Assembly: GCF_014640555.1 (NCBI RefSeq)
Contig: NZ_BMHE01000036.1
Span: 1 to 64,000 of the forward strand
Origin: Paenibacillus marchantiophytorum
Lineage (GTDB): Bacteria > Bacillota > Bacilli > Paenibacillales > NBRC-103111
Length of the DNA stretch: 64,000 nucleotides
Reading direction: 5' to 3'
In this document: piece after piece, positions 26,833-35,606 of the stretch
How the letters are laid out: every line of letters begins with the position of its first letter
Numbering within the stretch: position 1 is the first letter of the stretch
The notes under the pieces: model-generated
Told to the model about the DNA's origin: nothing
What the model saw: the letters and a program-made list of their open reading frames with translations, nothing else
The model's database searches: none
Made by a program: the position numbers and the translations under genes

Positions 26833-29800
26833 TTATTTGTTTAGTCTTCTTCTTCTCAAAACTACACCCGCAATAATCAAAGCAAAACCTGCTAGCTCAT
26901 AATATCTACGGCTTGCTTCGCCTGTCTGAGGAAGCGTTTGTCCTGATTTCTTATTGCCTAGCGGAACTTTTTGAACTTCAATATCAATCGTTGCTTCCGT
27001 TGCTTCCCCTGTTCCATTTCTTAGAACAACCTTAATTGATTCATTCCCCGTAAATCCAGGGTTAGGCGTGTATACCCAATGCCCGTTGGGATCTATGGTT
27101 ACTGTCCCATTCTCCGGTTGTTTGCCGATAGACGGAGTGCTGCCTAACGGAACTTCAATATTACCTTCAATCGGTGTATCTTGATTAGTTACTTTCTCAT
27201 CTGCCTGAGGCTTCGGCGTCGGGCTTGCGCTCGGCGCTGGCGTTGGGCTTGCGCTTGGCGCTGGCGTCGGGCTCGCACTCGGCGCTGGCGTCGGGCTAGC
27301 GCTCGGCGTTGGCTTAGGACTAGCGCTCGGCGACGGCGAAGGGCTCGTGCTTGGTGCCGGCGTGGATTCACCTCCGCCTGAACTTGGCGTTGGCGTCGGC
27401 GTCGGCACAGTTGGCGTTGGCGTCGGCACTACCGGCGTTGGCGTCGGCACTACTGGCGTTGGCGTCGGTGTCGGCACAGCCGGCGTTGGTGTCGGCACTA
27501 CCACCGGTGGCACCTTCACATTCGTGACTTCCAAGTTGATAGCAGTTGTCGAATTAATCGTAACTGCACGTTCGCTCGAATCAAGGGTGTATCCGGTTGG
27601 AGCAGCTACTTCTTTTAGAACATAATCACCTTGAAGTAAATTTTTGAACAAGACGATACCCGTGGAATCTGTTGTTAGCGTACTAAAAAGGATTTTCGTT
27701 GTTGCACCCGTTTTACGGTACAATTCAAACGTCGCTCCGTTTAACAACAAGGCATGATTACCGGAATCCACTTTTTTAACCGCTAAGGACCCTCTAACAC
27801 CACTTCCTGTACCCGATCCACTCGAAACAGCTACAATGACATTCTTCGATGTACTTTTGGAAACCGTTGTGTCGTTACTACCCGTAAAGCTCACTTGATT
27901 AGAAACGGTATCATTGTCATTAGCCACAATTAATGACTGGTACTCTAAGATATACGGCTTCGAAATCTGATGCGTAAAGGTCAATTCAAACTTTTGCTTG
28001 CCATCATTGTCAGTTAGGATTACGACATTGTAGTCCGTGCCTTTGAGAAGCTCGGTCGTCTTCGTAATAGAACTGTCAGATGCTACTGAGGTAGCGTATA
28101 GATGGAACGAGTCCGGTAATAAGAACTGGTTGTCTGAAGGGATGTCCGTAATTTTGGCAGTGTCTACCGTCGATTGTCCACGATTAATATTAATGGTCCA
28201 ATTGATTTTATCTCCGCTTTGTGTACCGTTTTTATTGACATACTCTCCAGCCTTAGGAATGTTAACAGTAGCTGTTAAATTCTTGGAAACCGGTGCTGCC
28301 GTCTCATAGACGTTAGCTGTATTGCTCACATTCGTATCAATAAGTTCACCATCTAAGCTCGTGCTGTAGACAATGTAATAGGCTTTAGAAATAGCTGCTT
28401 TGAAATTTAAAATCAGCGTATTGCCACTGTCTACCAGGTAGTCATATTCACTGCCATTAACGAATGCACCCATGGTTGGATTGCCGTTAACTGGGATGTT
28501 CATTTCATACACTTTAAGTGAACCTGGAACTAGTTTTTGTTGGGACTCCAAAAGATCCTTAACTACAGCATGATTAATCGTTTTGCCGTTGTAGTTTACG
28601 CCTACCACCCATGTGAGCTGTTTGGTAGCTGCATTATAAGACCCGTTCTTGAAGCCATTATTCTTAACTTCGTCTCTTGGCGTGAAAGTCCCATGTACGG
28701 TTATCTCTTGACTAGGCAAAGTACCTGTCCAGTTAACCGTCGCATCGTTAAGGAAATTCGTTGTGCTGCCAACCGGCAAGATCCAATCATTATTATAATA
28801 AGTGGAATAGCTCACCGTTACGGGCGCTGTTAAAGTACCCACGAAATTAATAGTAAATCCTGTGTCGTTAAGCACATTTGAAATGGAGTAGTCCGCAGGA
28901 CTGTTCAATGTGGTAGAACCTTGCGTGACAAACAATGTTCCAGGTCTGTACTCCAACCCTTTCTTAGGAAAATTGTCAGTGAGCACAACAGAACTCATCG
29001 ATTCGCTGTCTGCATTGAGCGCAATCTTCCAATCTACCGTTTTGGCATGGTAGTCTTTACTATTTACACTTTTGATAATAATAACTTGGTCAATGTCACG
29101 TGTAGCCGTGTCTGTTGCTCCCAGGCCAGTAGTGGCTGTATTCGAAATAGTAGCAGGTCCTTCAACACGATTAATGGCCTTGGTTTGGTAAACCAGCTTG
29201 TATGCTTGGGTAATCGGATTATTGAATTGCAATTTAAAGCCGGTCTTTCCTGTTGGCGGTGTCGGAGCAGCATTGACTGTATAATCGGAAACAGGCAGAG
29301 CGCTACCTAAGGATTCAGCCCCAGAATTATCTAGCGTAACTGGATACACTTTAATGGACGAAGGCGCGACGCCTCCAACTAACGCTTGAGTATTATCAAA
29401 AAGATCGGTTAAATACGCAGAGGCTTGTACGATAGCTCTCTCATTATAATTGTACTTGATGGCCCAATCTATCGTTTGGGTGCTTGAGTTATAACCTGAT
29501 GATGTCTTATCAAGTGCCGTACCCTGCTGAACAGTAACCGTTGCACTGGCATCGACTGGCGTTTTATTGCTTCCGCTGAATGTGGCCTTATTCAGGAATG
29601 ACGTTTTATCGAAATCTGTGACAGGTGTCGTGTACTTAATCCGGTAAGCTGTGTCAATGGAAGCTTCCGTGAATTGAACGGTCAGAATGCCTCCGGTCGT
29701 ATTAAACGTGTATTTGCTTGTATCCGTTAATGCTCCTTGAACGGGAGTACCGTCCAAATTTATTCCAAGATCGTAGACAGCAACTGTCACGGGCACAGAC

Positions 29801-30462
29801 AAACCAACTGGAATAGGATCGGTTACTACTGCATTCTGTACGGGCTCCAATTTCTTGTTGACGTCAATCGTCCAATCAATATTTTTGGCATTATACCCTT
29901 CTGGAACACCGTTTTTTCCTATGGTTGAAGCCACATTAGGCTTAAAGTTAAGTGAAAAGACTTGCGTTCCGCCCTTAACTGGAATACTGATCGTTTGATT
30001 CGTACTTCCAGTGATTTTAGACATATCGAATTTGGTGTTAAAAGTAAGCGTCCCTTGGACCTCGTCTAAACCAATATTCTCATTAAATGTCATGACAACT
30101 TGATGAGTTAAGTAATTGGCAACAAACGTCCCCACGTCACCATTACCACTAACCAGGGGTCCTGTCACATTATTGACAAGCAAAAATTGTTGCGGCAGTG
30201 TGAAGGTGAAAGTATCCCCACTGTGGTACCCATGACTATTAGGGAACGACCATGTATAATCCACTTGCACTTTGGAACCCTGTTCATAGACATTATCTGT
30301 CACAACATGGTTGCTGCTGTCATAGACAGCCAAACTCACAGAATCGATGATGTTACTGGAAATAACGGCAGCGTTGGCTTGATTCACAAACCCGAAACCT
30401 GAAATGCTTTGCATAAAAATTAGCAGTGTGATTAGTAAAGCACTTGTCTTTTTCTTAAACAT
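26833..30462 (-). CDS. Large LPXTG-anchored adhesin with Cna/SpaA-type domains (paralogue 2)
   Basis: 1209-residue paralogue of the adhesin at 22167-25475, with the same plan. A signal peptide (to about 32, NQANA) is followed by an adhesin head and five units of about 140 residues opening near 192, 331, 472, 614 and 752. A SpaA/Cna-B domain (about 889-980) and a longer Pro/Thr then Pro/Ser/Ala wall region (about 986-1089) follow. It differs in having an extra beta-sandwich-like module (about 1099-1170; WVYTPNPGFTGNESIKVVL resembles cadherin-like or tandem-95 repeats) between the proline region and the LPQTG signal (1177-1181). GGAGGAG precedes the ATG. It has its own promoter and terminator, directly downstream of the sortase gene. 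Confidence 0.88.
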   Translation of the reverse strand: MFKKKTSALLITLLIFMQSISGFGFVNQANAAVISSNIIDSVSLAVYDSSNHVVTDNVYEQGSKVQVDYTWSFPNSHGYHSGDTFTFTLPQQFLLVNNVTGPLVSGNGDVGTFVANYLTHQVVMTFNENIGLDEVQGTLTFNTKFDMSKITGSTNQTISIPVKGGTQVFSLNFKPNVASTIGKNGVPEGYNAKNIDWTIDVNKKLEPVQNAVVTDPIPVGLSVPVTVAVYDLGINLDGTPVQGALTDTSKYTFNTTGGILTVQFTEASIDTAYRIKYTTPVTDFDKTSFLNKATFSGSNKTPVDASATVTVQQGTALDKTSSGYNSSTQTIDWAIKYNYNERAIVQASAYLTDLFDNTQALVGGVAPSSIKVYPVTLDNSGAESLGSALPVSDYTVNAAPTPPTGKTGFKLQFNNPITQAYKLVYQTKAINRVEGPATISNTATTGLGATDTATRDIDQVIIIKSVNSKDYHAKTVDWKIALNADSESMSSVVLTDNFPKKGLEYRPGTLFVTQGSTTLNSPADYSISNVLNDTGFTINFVGTLTAPVTVSYSTYYNNDWILPVGSTTNFLNDATVNWTGTLPSQEITVHGTFTPRDEVKNNGFKNGSYNAATKQLTWVVGVNYNGKTINHAVVKDLLESQQKLVPGSLKVYEMNIPVNGNPTMGAFVNGSEYDYLVDSGNTLILNFKAAISKAYYIVYSTSLDGELIDTNVSNTANVYETAAPVSKNLTATVNIPKAGEYVNKNGTQSGDKINWTININRGQSTVDTAKITDIPSDNQFLLPDSFHLYATSVASDSSITKTTELLKGTDYNVVILTDNDGKQKFELTFTHQISKPYILEYQSLIVANDNDTVSNQVSFTGSNDTTVSKSTSKNVIVAVSSGSGTGSGVRGSLAVKKVDSGNHALLLNGATFELYRKTGATTKILFSTLTTDSTGIVLFKNLLQGDYVLKEVAAPTGYTLDSSERAVTINSTTAINLEVTNVKVPPVVVPTPTPAVPTPTPTPVVPTPTPVVPTPTPTVPTPTPTPSSGGGESTPAPSTSPSPSPSASPKPTPSASPTPAPSASPTPAPSASPTPAPSASPTPKPQADEKVTNQDTPIEGNIEVPLGSTPSIGKQPENGTVTIDPNGHWVYTPNPGFTGNESIKVVLRNGTGEATEATIDIEVQKVPLGNKKSGQTLPQTGEASRRYYELAGFALIIAGVVLRRRRLNK
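27210..27345 (-). repeat. In-frame tandem repeat coding for Pro-Ser-Ala-Ser-Pro-Thr
   Basis: About four near-identical 30-bp units inside adhesin 2, each coding for a PAPSASPTPAP-type decapeptide. GC-rich and prone to copy number change without frameshift, which would alter the length of the wall-spanning stalk. Confidence 0.75.
27385..27500 (-). repeat. In-frame tandem repeat coding for VVPTPTP units
   Basis: Repeats of roughly 21 to 27 bp built from GGCGTTGGCGTCGGCACTACC-like blocks inside adhesin 2, coding for VVPTPTP. They create spurious open frames on the plus strand. Confidence 0.7.
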
Positions 30463-30569
30463 TTCTTTCTACTCCTCCATTTGCATGTTTCTATGATTTA
30501 ATTCTCTAGTCGGCAACTGTAATGGGACTTCGATGACTTGATCTCTTCCGACGAAATGGCACAATTCGT

Positions 30570-30603
30570 ATTGTAGAATTTTAGACTGAACATATTCTGA
30601 ACA
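30570..30603 (-). promoter_or_regulatory. Adhesin 2 promoter with SARP-type direct repeats
   Basis: On the minus strand two perfect heptamers TGTTCAG (30597-30603 and 30586-30592) are spaced 11 bp start to start, with a 4-bp gap. They are followed after 10 bp by a good -10 TACAAT (30570-30575). The hexamer 17 bp upstream of the -10 (AGAATA) is a poor -35 and lies between the heptamers. Direct heptamers at 11-bp pitch over the -35 are the known target layout of SARP activators, and a SARP-type regulator is encoded two genes upstream. A dyad ACAAT-4-ATTGT also overlaps the -10. Confidence 0.6.
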
Positions 30604-30622
30604 TGCGAACGCAAAAGGACGC

Positions 30623-30654
30623 AAAAAAAGAAACCTACACGTATGTAGGCTCCT
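30623..30654 (-). terminator. Sortase gene terminator
   Basis: GAGCCTACA-TACG-TGTAGGTTTC followed by a run of T on the minus strand, starting directly after the sortase stop codon. Confidence 0.88.
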
Positions 30655-31329
30655 TTATTTCGTTTCTATTAATTTCCCCTTGATCGCAATACGATGTGTT
30701 GGATTTTCCATAGGATGGCACGTAATTAACGTGATTTCCCGATCCTTGTCGTTGCCATTGAGAACCCAAACTTCTTCCGGGAGGACGTACAGTTTCTTTT
30801 CTACTTTATAAGTATATTGTTTAGTTCCTGTGTCCACCGTTATTAAGTCACCGACATCAACTTCATCTAAGCGATTGAAATTTTTGCCGTAGGTTAAATT
30901 CCGATGTCCTGCAATCGCATAGTTGCCGACAGCCCCCGGTCGTCCTGTATTCGCAATACTGGCAACGGAAACTTTCATATTCGCCTGTGTCGCATTCGTT
31001 AGAATAGGAATCTTCAGATTAATTTTATCGATGAGGAGGACACCCTCCATGTTCTTAGGCATCTCGACCACTGGCGCGGATGTCGCTTCTGCAACCAACG
31101 GTTTCGGCTGAACATCTGCTGACCCTCCGCTTAAAGAAGTCGGAGTCCATACAGGTGATCTCTCTGTTTCTTCTTGATCAACGACTTGATCCATATATTT
31201 CAAATTATCCTGCCACTGCTTCATAATCTTCTGTTGCTGGTAACTCTCATAACGATCATTCAAGGTCGGATAGAGTAGAACAATCACCCCTGCTAGTATC
31301 AAAAGCAGCGAGAGATATCTTCCTTTCAT
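30655..31329 (-). CDS. Class D-like sortase
   Basis: Membrane-anchored transpeptidase that would attach LPXTG proteins to the cell wall. 224 residues with an N-terminal signal-anchor (about 5-22), a linker, and a sortase beta-barrel (about 93-222). The catalytic triad is H142 in AGHRNLTYG, C204 in TLITCHP and R213 in PTHRIAIKG. The N-terminal membrane anchor with this barrel size fits class D, though class cannot be fixed by eye. GGAGGAGG precedes the ATG, 35 bases after the response regulator stop, so the two are probably co-transcribed. Its likely substrates, LPQTG and LPTTG proteins, are the next genes. Confidence 0.92.
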   Translation of the reverse strand: MKGRYLSLLLILAGVIVLLYPTLNDRYESYQQQKIMKQWQDNLKYMDQVVDQEETERSPVWTPTSLSGGSADVQPKPLVAEATSAPVVEMPKNMEGVLLIDKINLKIPILTNATQANMKVSVASIANTGRPGAVGNYAIAGHRNLTYGKNFNRLDEVDVGDLITVDTGTKQYTYKVEKKLYVLPEEVWVLNGNDKDREITLITCHPMENPTHRIAIKGKLIETK

Positions 31330-31363
31330 TAGAAGCCTCCTCCTTTCTTATCTACACTTACAA

Positions 31364-32503
31364 TTATAATTGTCTTTGCTCCAATATGCCATTAAACCAC
31401 TCGGATACCGACTGTCTTGGAGGAATTCCCAACTCACTCTCAAAGTGCTGCTTTAAGGTGTCATACTGCTGCTTCATGTCAGCAAAATTACCCCGCAGTT
31501 GATGAACCTGCATCAAGCCAAAGTAACCATTTTCCACCAGAGGAAATTGATCCTTCATTTGTTGATAGGCCTCTGCCGCTTCCTTAAGTAGACCTTGCTC
31601 TAGGCAAAAGTCGGCCAAATGCTGGAGATACGTCCAACGGAAAAGGCGCAGCCGTTCCCGCTCACCCTCCGCCCAAAGAAACTGGGATTCCCCGAAATAA
31701 TCCCCCTTATACATCTCCACCAACTGCTTATAGACAGTTACTGAAGCTAAGGTGAGCTCAGGCGCTTTCAATAATTCCTGTTCCCATACGTCCACATCCA
31801 CGCCGACCTGATCCAATTGCAAGCGATAACCTTCTTGTTCATAGATGACTTGAACGGCCAGCGCCTGCTCTTTGAGCATTTTACGTATCTGATAAACCGT
31901 GGTATGAAGCTGCACACCCGCGCGCGCCGGGTCCTGCTCTGGCCACAATACTTCCAGCAGCACTTCCTTATGAATGGCAGGTGCATTGCGATGATGCAGC
32001 AGAAAGGAGAACAACTCTTGCGTTTTATTCGTTCGCCATGGAAAAGAATGCGCGCCAGACGTACTATTGACCCAATGAAGGGACTGTAAACAACAGATTA
32101 GCGTGCGTTCTTTTCGATCCATATCTACATTAGAAGCTACCTCTGCCATGGATTTGCGAATTCTGGTTAGCGTTTTGCCGAGTCTCGTGTCCGATACGGG
32201 TTTCAGTATGTAATCCAATGCATTCAGCTCAAACGCCTCTACCGCATAATGATTGAAAGCTGTAACAAACACGATGTGCACATCGGGCTGCTTCGTAAAT
32301 AATCTCGCCGCGAGTTCCATTCCCCCGATTTCTGGCATTTCCAAATCTAGAAATATAGCATCAAACTTCTGCAGCCTAGCCAAATTCAGCGCTTCTTTGG
32401 GATCTATTAATGAAGCAACGATATCTATATCTTCATGCTTGCTTAATAATTTCTCCATGCTCCTTAGAGCAAGTGGCTCATCGTCAACTAAAAGCACCTT
32501 CAT
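31364..32503 (-). CDS. Response regulator with SARP/BTAD output
   Basis: 379 residues in three parts. A CheY-like receiver (1-120) has phospho-acceptor D53 in FLDLEMPEIGG, acidic pair DDE at 7-9 and conserved K in LKPVSD. A winged-helix DNA-binding domain of the SARP type (about 150-230) includes LLEVLWPEQDPARAGVQLHTTVYQIRKML. A bacterial transcriptional activation (BTAD) helical repeat domain (about 240-375) ends the protein. I start at the ATG at 32503 with AGGTGAT upstream; a longer frame reaches 32611 but begins in the spoIIE terminator. No partner histidine kinase is encoded in the window. Probable activator of the sortase and adhesin genes. Confidence 0.9.
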   Translation of the reverse strand: MKVLLVDDEPLALRSMEKLLSKHEDIDIVASLIDPKEALNLARLQKFDAIFLDLEMPEIGGMELAARLFTKQPDVHIVFVTAFNHYAVEAFELNALDYILKPVSDTRLGKTLTRIRKSMAEVASNVDMDRKERTLICCLQSLHWVNSTSGAHSFPWRTNKTQELFSFLLHHRNAPAIHKEVLLEVLWPEQDPARAGVQLHTTVYQIRKMLKEQALAVQVIYEQEGYRLQLDQVGVDVDVWEQELLKAPELTLASVTVYKQLVEMYKGDYFGESQFLWAEGERERLRLFRWTYLQHLADFCLEQGLLKEAAEAYQQMKDQFPLVENGYFGLMQVHQLRGNFADMKQQYDTLKQHFESELGIPPRQSVSEWFNGILEQRQL

Positions 32504-32536
32504 GCTATCACCTATTCTCCGAATATGTATGCTTCC

Positions 32537-32542
32537 ATTATA
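32537..32542 (-). promoter_or_regulatory. Candidate -10 for the response regulator gene
   Basis: A perfect TATAAT on the minus strand, next to a TGTATACA palindrome and just after the spoIIE terminator. No clear -35, so the promoter may need an activator. Confidence 0.35.
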
Positions 32543-32562
32543 ATGTATACAGGATAAAATAA

Positions 32563-32601
32563 TAGAAAAAGCTACAACAGCAAATGAGCTGTTATAGCTT
32601 T
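32563..32601 (-). terminator. spoIIE terminator
   Basis: AAAGCTATAACAGC-loop-GCTGTTGTAGCTTTTT on the minus strand, just after the spoIIE stop; it separates spoIIE from the accessory island. Confidence 0.88.
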
Positions 32602-32614
32602 GACAAATCAAAAG

Positions 32615-35122
32615 TTAACTAACGGTTTTGGGCCGCTCCATACGCGTAATGCCTGGCCAACGGAATGTAGCCCATTCCGGCTGCCTTTTCTCCACACGGG
32701 CAACGACAACCGTCATATCATCCTGAATTTCGCCATGATGGTGGCGGAAGATTCGCTCCAATAAACAGTCCGCAAAGTCCTGCGGCAAAGTCGTATCTAT
32801 CTCTTGGATCATCCGCTTCATCCACATCTCCTTATTCACCGCATGGCCCGGCGCATCATAGATGCCATCGGTCATCATCACGAGAATATCGCCCGATTGC
32901 AGCGGGATCGAGACGAGATCCACCTCAATCTCGCTCAGGATACCTACCGGTAGATTATTCGCCGAGATGGAAATAACCTCATTCCCTCGCTTAATGAAGC
33001 TGGGGATGGAGCCAATTTTCATGAACGTCGTGTTAGCGTTGTACATGTCGATCAAAGCCATATCCACGGTCGCGTACATCTCGTCCGAGGAGCGCAGCAT
33101 CAACACCGAGTTCAGCGACTTGATCGCGAGCTTCTCGTCCATGCCCGACTGCAGCAGCTGCTGCAGAATGTTCAGAGCGGTCTGGCTCTCGGCCCGAGCC
33201 CGCTCCCCATTGCCCATGCCGTCGCTCAGCGCAACGGCATACTTGCCATTGCCCAGCTCCACCGTGGAGAAGCTGTCGCCCGAGAAGAGGTCGCCGCCCT
33301 TGGCAGCGCCGGCGACACCGGTCTCCACCTCGTACTCCTTGGCGGAGCCGAAGACGACCGTGCTGTAGCCCTCGCCGCGCTCATGCATCTCCTCCCGCAT
33401 CACGGCGACGTTCTCGCCGATGATTTCGCTCAGGAGCGGCGCAATGATTTTCCGGCATTCATCGAAGCCTTTCGTATACTGATGAATGATTTCGATTTCA
33501 ATATTTCCTTCATCTAAGGAAATAATGTCAATGGTATGAATCGACAAGCCGAGCTCCTCCAGCGCATTGCGAATTTGTTCTTCCTGCAGGAAAAGCTCCT
33601 GGCCTTCCCGCTTAATTTCCTTAGCCAAGTCCTCCATGACTTGCGAAACGCCGGACAACTGATCAGCCACCAGATGTCGGCTATCCATAATCTGCTTCTT
33701 CCAGTGCAAATCATTCTTGTACAGGCTGTACTGCTGCTTCATCACTTCCAGCACCTGCTCCGTGCGAATACATACCTTCTTCCAGTCAGCTGGTATTTGT
33801 TTCTTCGTCATATTCTCCTTTGTCTCAATATTGGTCATCATATCGGTCATATACGTGTAGGTTTGGTAGAACTTCTGATCCCAGCACTGACTCTTTTTAT
33901 AACAGGAATCGCACGCTTTCTGCGCAACGGCATTCATGAAGTGCCCAACTTCCTCCTCTTTGCGGCTCACCGCATCATCCGTCGTCAACTGTTTGAAGCT
34001 GCGCGACAACTGCCGGAAAACTTCCGAGAATTGTTCCACGCGCCCGGCGGTGACATCGCGCACTCTTTTGGCATAATCCTGCTGTGATTTCAGATTTTCC
34101 TGCGTGCCTGGCACATATTTCGCAAGGGTTAGAATGAAACTTCGCGGCGTCAATAAGAAGAGGGCCACAGCCGCCAATGATTCCCACGTAGAATTCAGGA
34201 CATCCACGCCCGTCCCCATATAGAACGATAGAATCGAGGAGCCGAGCAGCATGCCGAAAGCAACCGCCAAGCGATTGCCATCCTTGAGAAGTCCAGCCAA
34301 CATGCCGGAGAAAGCCAGCAAGCTCATTTGATAAATCGCATTGCTATTGGCAAGGCTTAGAATTAAACCCGTAATGACTCCCACGGATGCTCCGAAAGGC
34401 GCTCCTCCCACTAACGCGAACAATAGAATCAAGTACCGGGACAGCACATGTTCCACCGTGACGGGCCCTACAGCCCAACTGACCGTCCCCGTCATCACCG
34501 AGGCTAGGAGGATAATCAAACAAATGATTTCTTCATGTTTCAAATGATAGTTTTTACGGGTAAGGGTAAATACAGGGATCGCTTGTATAAAAATTAAGGT
34601 CAGCACCAGGCTGAGCAGGGCTTCCACGGAAATCATCATCAAGGAGTACCAGCTTAGATTGGACACGACCAGTTCCGCAAATAGCTGCACCAAGAAGGTA
34701 GAGCTGAACACCAGCAGCGGAGCTAGCGATAGATCGGAGCGTTCGAACTTCTCTAATGCTTTCTGAATGAGCAAGAACACAATAATCTCAGTGACGAGAT
34801 ACCCCGTATTGGTATTCAGCGACAACAGACTACCCGCGAAGGCTGCCACACCAACCCAGTGTAAAATATCTCGCCTTGTAAAATAAATGACCGCAATAAA
34901 TGCTAAAGCGAACGGTGACAGCTGCTCCAAAATCATTGCACGTCCGAGCAGGAAGGCCATCACGATAAGCAGCATCGACCACTTTTTAGCTACAAATGCT
35001 TGAACAAATCGGTTTTCCACCGCTGCGCTGTGAGCGCCTGTTTTGGCTTTCTGCCAAAGTCCTGTCCATCCGCCACCAATCACTGTACCTATGCTTCTTC
35101 TTTGCATGTTTGCGAACACCAT
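32615..35122 (-). CDS. spoIIE: Stage II sporulation protein E (PP2C-type phosphatase)
   Basis: Membrane phosphatase that dephosphorylates SpoIIAA and so activates sigma-F in the forespore; also part of asymmetric septum formation. The N-terminal third is a run of about ten transmembrane helices. A middle region with paired cysteines (CDSCYKKSQCW) and a C-terminal PP2C domain follow, with ALSDGMGNGERA and MTDGIYD metal motifs. The start is uncertain: the ATG at 35122 has AAGGA 8 bases upstream, while ATGs at 35131 and 35107 are alternatives. Promoter architecture is of the Spo0A type. Confidence 0.94.
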   Translation of the reverse strand: MVFANMQRRSIGTVIGGGWTGLWQKAKTGAHSAAVENRFVQAFVAKKWSMLLIVMAFLLGRAMILEQLSPFALAFIAVIYFTRRDILHWVGVAAFAGSLLSLNTNTGYLVTEIIVFLLIQKALEKFERSDLSLAPLLVFSSTFLVQLFAELVVSNLSWYSLMMISVEALLSLVLTLIFIQAIPVFTLTRKNYHLKHEEIICLIILLASVMTGTVSWAVGPVTVEHVLSRYLILLFALVGGAPFGASVGVITGLILSLANSNAIYQMSLLAFSGMLAGLLKDGNRLAVAFGMLLGSSILSFYMGTGVDVLNSTWESLAAVALFLLTPRSFILTLAKYVPGTQENLKSQQDYAKRVRDVTAGRVEQFSEVFRQLSRSFKQLTTDDAVSRKEEEVGHFMNAVAQKACDSCYKKSQCWDQKFYQTYTYMTDMMTNIETKENMTKKQIPADWKKVCIRTEQVLEVMKQQYSLYKNDLHWKKQIMDSRHLVADQLSGVSQVMEDLAKEIKREGQELFLQEEQIRNALEELGLSIHTIDIISLDEGNIEIEIIHQYTKGFDECRKIIAPLLSEIIGENVAVMREEMHERGEGYSTVVFGSAKEYEVETGVAGAAKGGDLFSGDSFSTVELGNGKYAVALSDGMGNGERARAESQTALNILQQLLQSGMDEKLAIKSLNSVLMLRSSDEMYATVDMALIDMYNANTTFMKIGSIPSFIKRGNEVISISANNLPVGILSEIEVDLVSIPLQSGDILVMMTDGIYDAPGHAVNKEMWMKRMIQEIDTTLPQDFADCLLERIFRHHHGEIQDDMTVVVARVEKRQPEWATFRWPGITRMERPKTVS

Positions 35123-35147
35123 CCATTCCATCCTTATTTGTTTCTCT

Positions 35148-35214
35148 AGTATAGAGACAATCTAGTAGAAAGTTTGTCAGAATGAGTTGCTAGATTCAAA
35201 GAAATTTCCGACAA
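35148..35214 (-). promoter_or_regulatory. spoIIE promoter with Spo0A box
   Basis: Minus strand: a -10 TATACT (35148-35153) and a -35-like CTGACA (35175-35180) are 21 bp apart, the unusual wide spacing known from Spo0A-activated sigma-A promoters such as B. subtilis spoIIE and spoIIG. A 0A-box-like TTGTCGGAA lies at 35206-35214. The predicted start is only about 10-20 bases from the start codon. Confidence 0.65.
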
Positions 35215-35560
35215 GCCGCGCCAGCTTTGTCAACACCCTTGAGCCCTTGCACAGACTCGCATTACCTGCTTGAGAACGTTTCCAGAAGTCTGAATACCTC
35301 GAACTTTCACCCTGCATATGAGGGAGATACCCGTAATACCATGTCGACAGATCTTTCCGTTATAACGGGCCTAATGAATCCCTGATGCCCTATTCCAAGC
35401 AAATGATCACCTTTCCGCCTAAAATTTGCTCGATAGCGTTAATCCAGTTCATTAGATGCCCTCTGAGACCGAAAACCCCTAAAGCGCAGTCTGCGGTGGA
35501 CGTCAGTAAATAAGGGGAAAGCTTCGCTCACCCCAAACCCGAAAACATTCTGGCGTGAAC
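35215..35560 (-). other. Intergenic stretch without recognised gene
   Basis: In B. subtilis tRNA genes lie between yabR and spoIIE; none could be recognised here (no TTCGA arm or acceptor pairing). It holds a small hairpin near 35513-35534 (GGGG-AAAGC-TTC-GCTCA-CCCC) and a CGTTATAACG palindrome near 35356. No convincing ORF, promoter or RNA family was seen. Confidence 0.5.
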
Positions 35561-35592
35561 AAAAAACCACACCCGCCTAAGCGGATGTGGTT
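35561..35592 (-). terminator. yabR terminator
   Basis: AACCACATCCGC-TTAG-GCGGGTGTGGTTTTTTG on the minus strand, 15 bases after the yabR stop. Confidence 0.9.
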
Positions 35593-35606
35593 CGTTTACT
35601 CATCTA

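Noticed and set aside
27181..27625. Open frames on both strands with Arg/Ala or Gly/Val runs
   Set aside because: Created by the tandem repeats coding for the proline stalk of adhesin 2; all frames of such repeats stay open.
22116..32611. Mobile element boundaries of the surface-protein island
   Set aside because: No transposase, integrase, terminal repeats or tRNA target were found; insertion is inferred only from gene order.
35132..35606. tRNA genes as found next to spoIIE in B. subtilis
   Set aside because: No acceptor stem, anticodon loop or TTCGA arm could be assembled on either strand.
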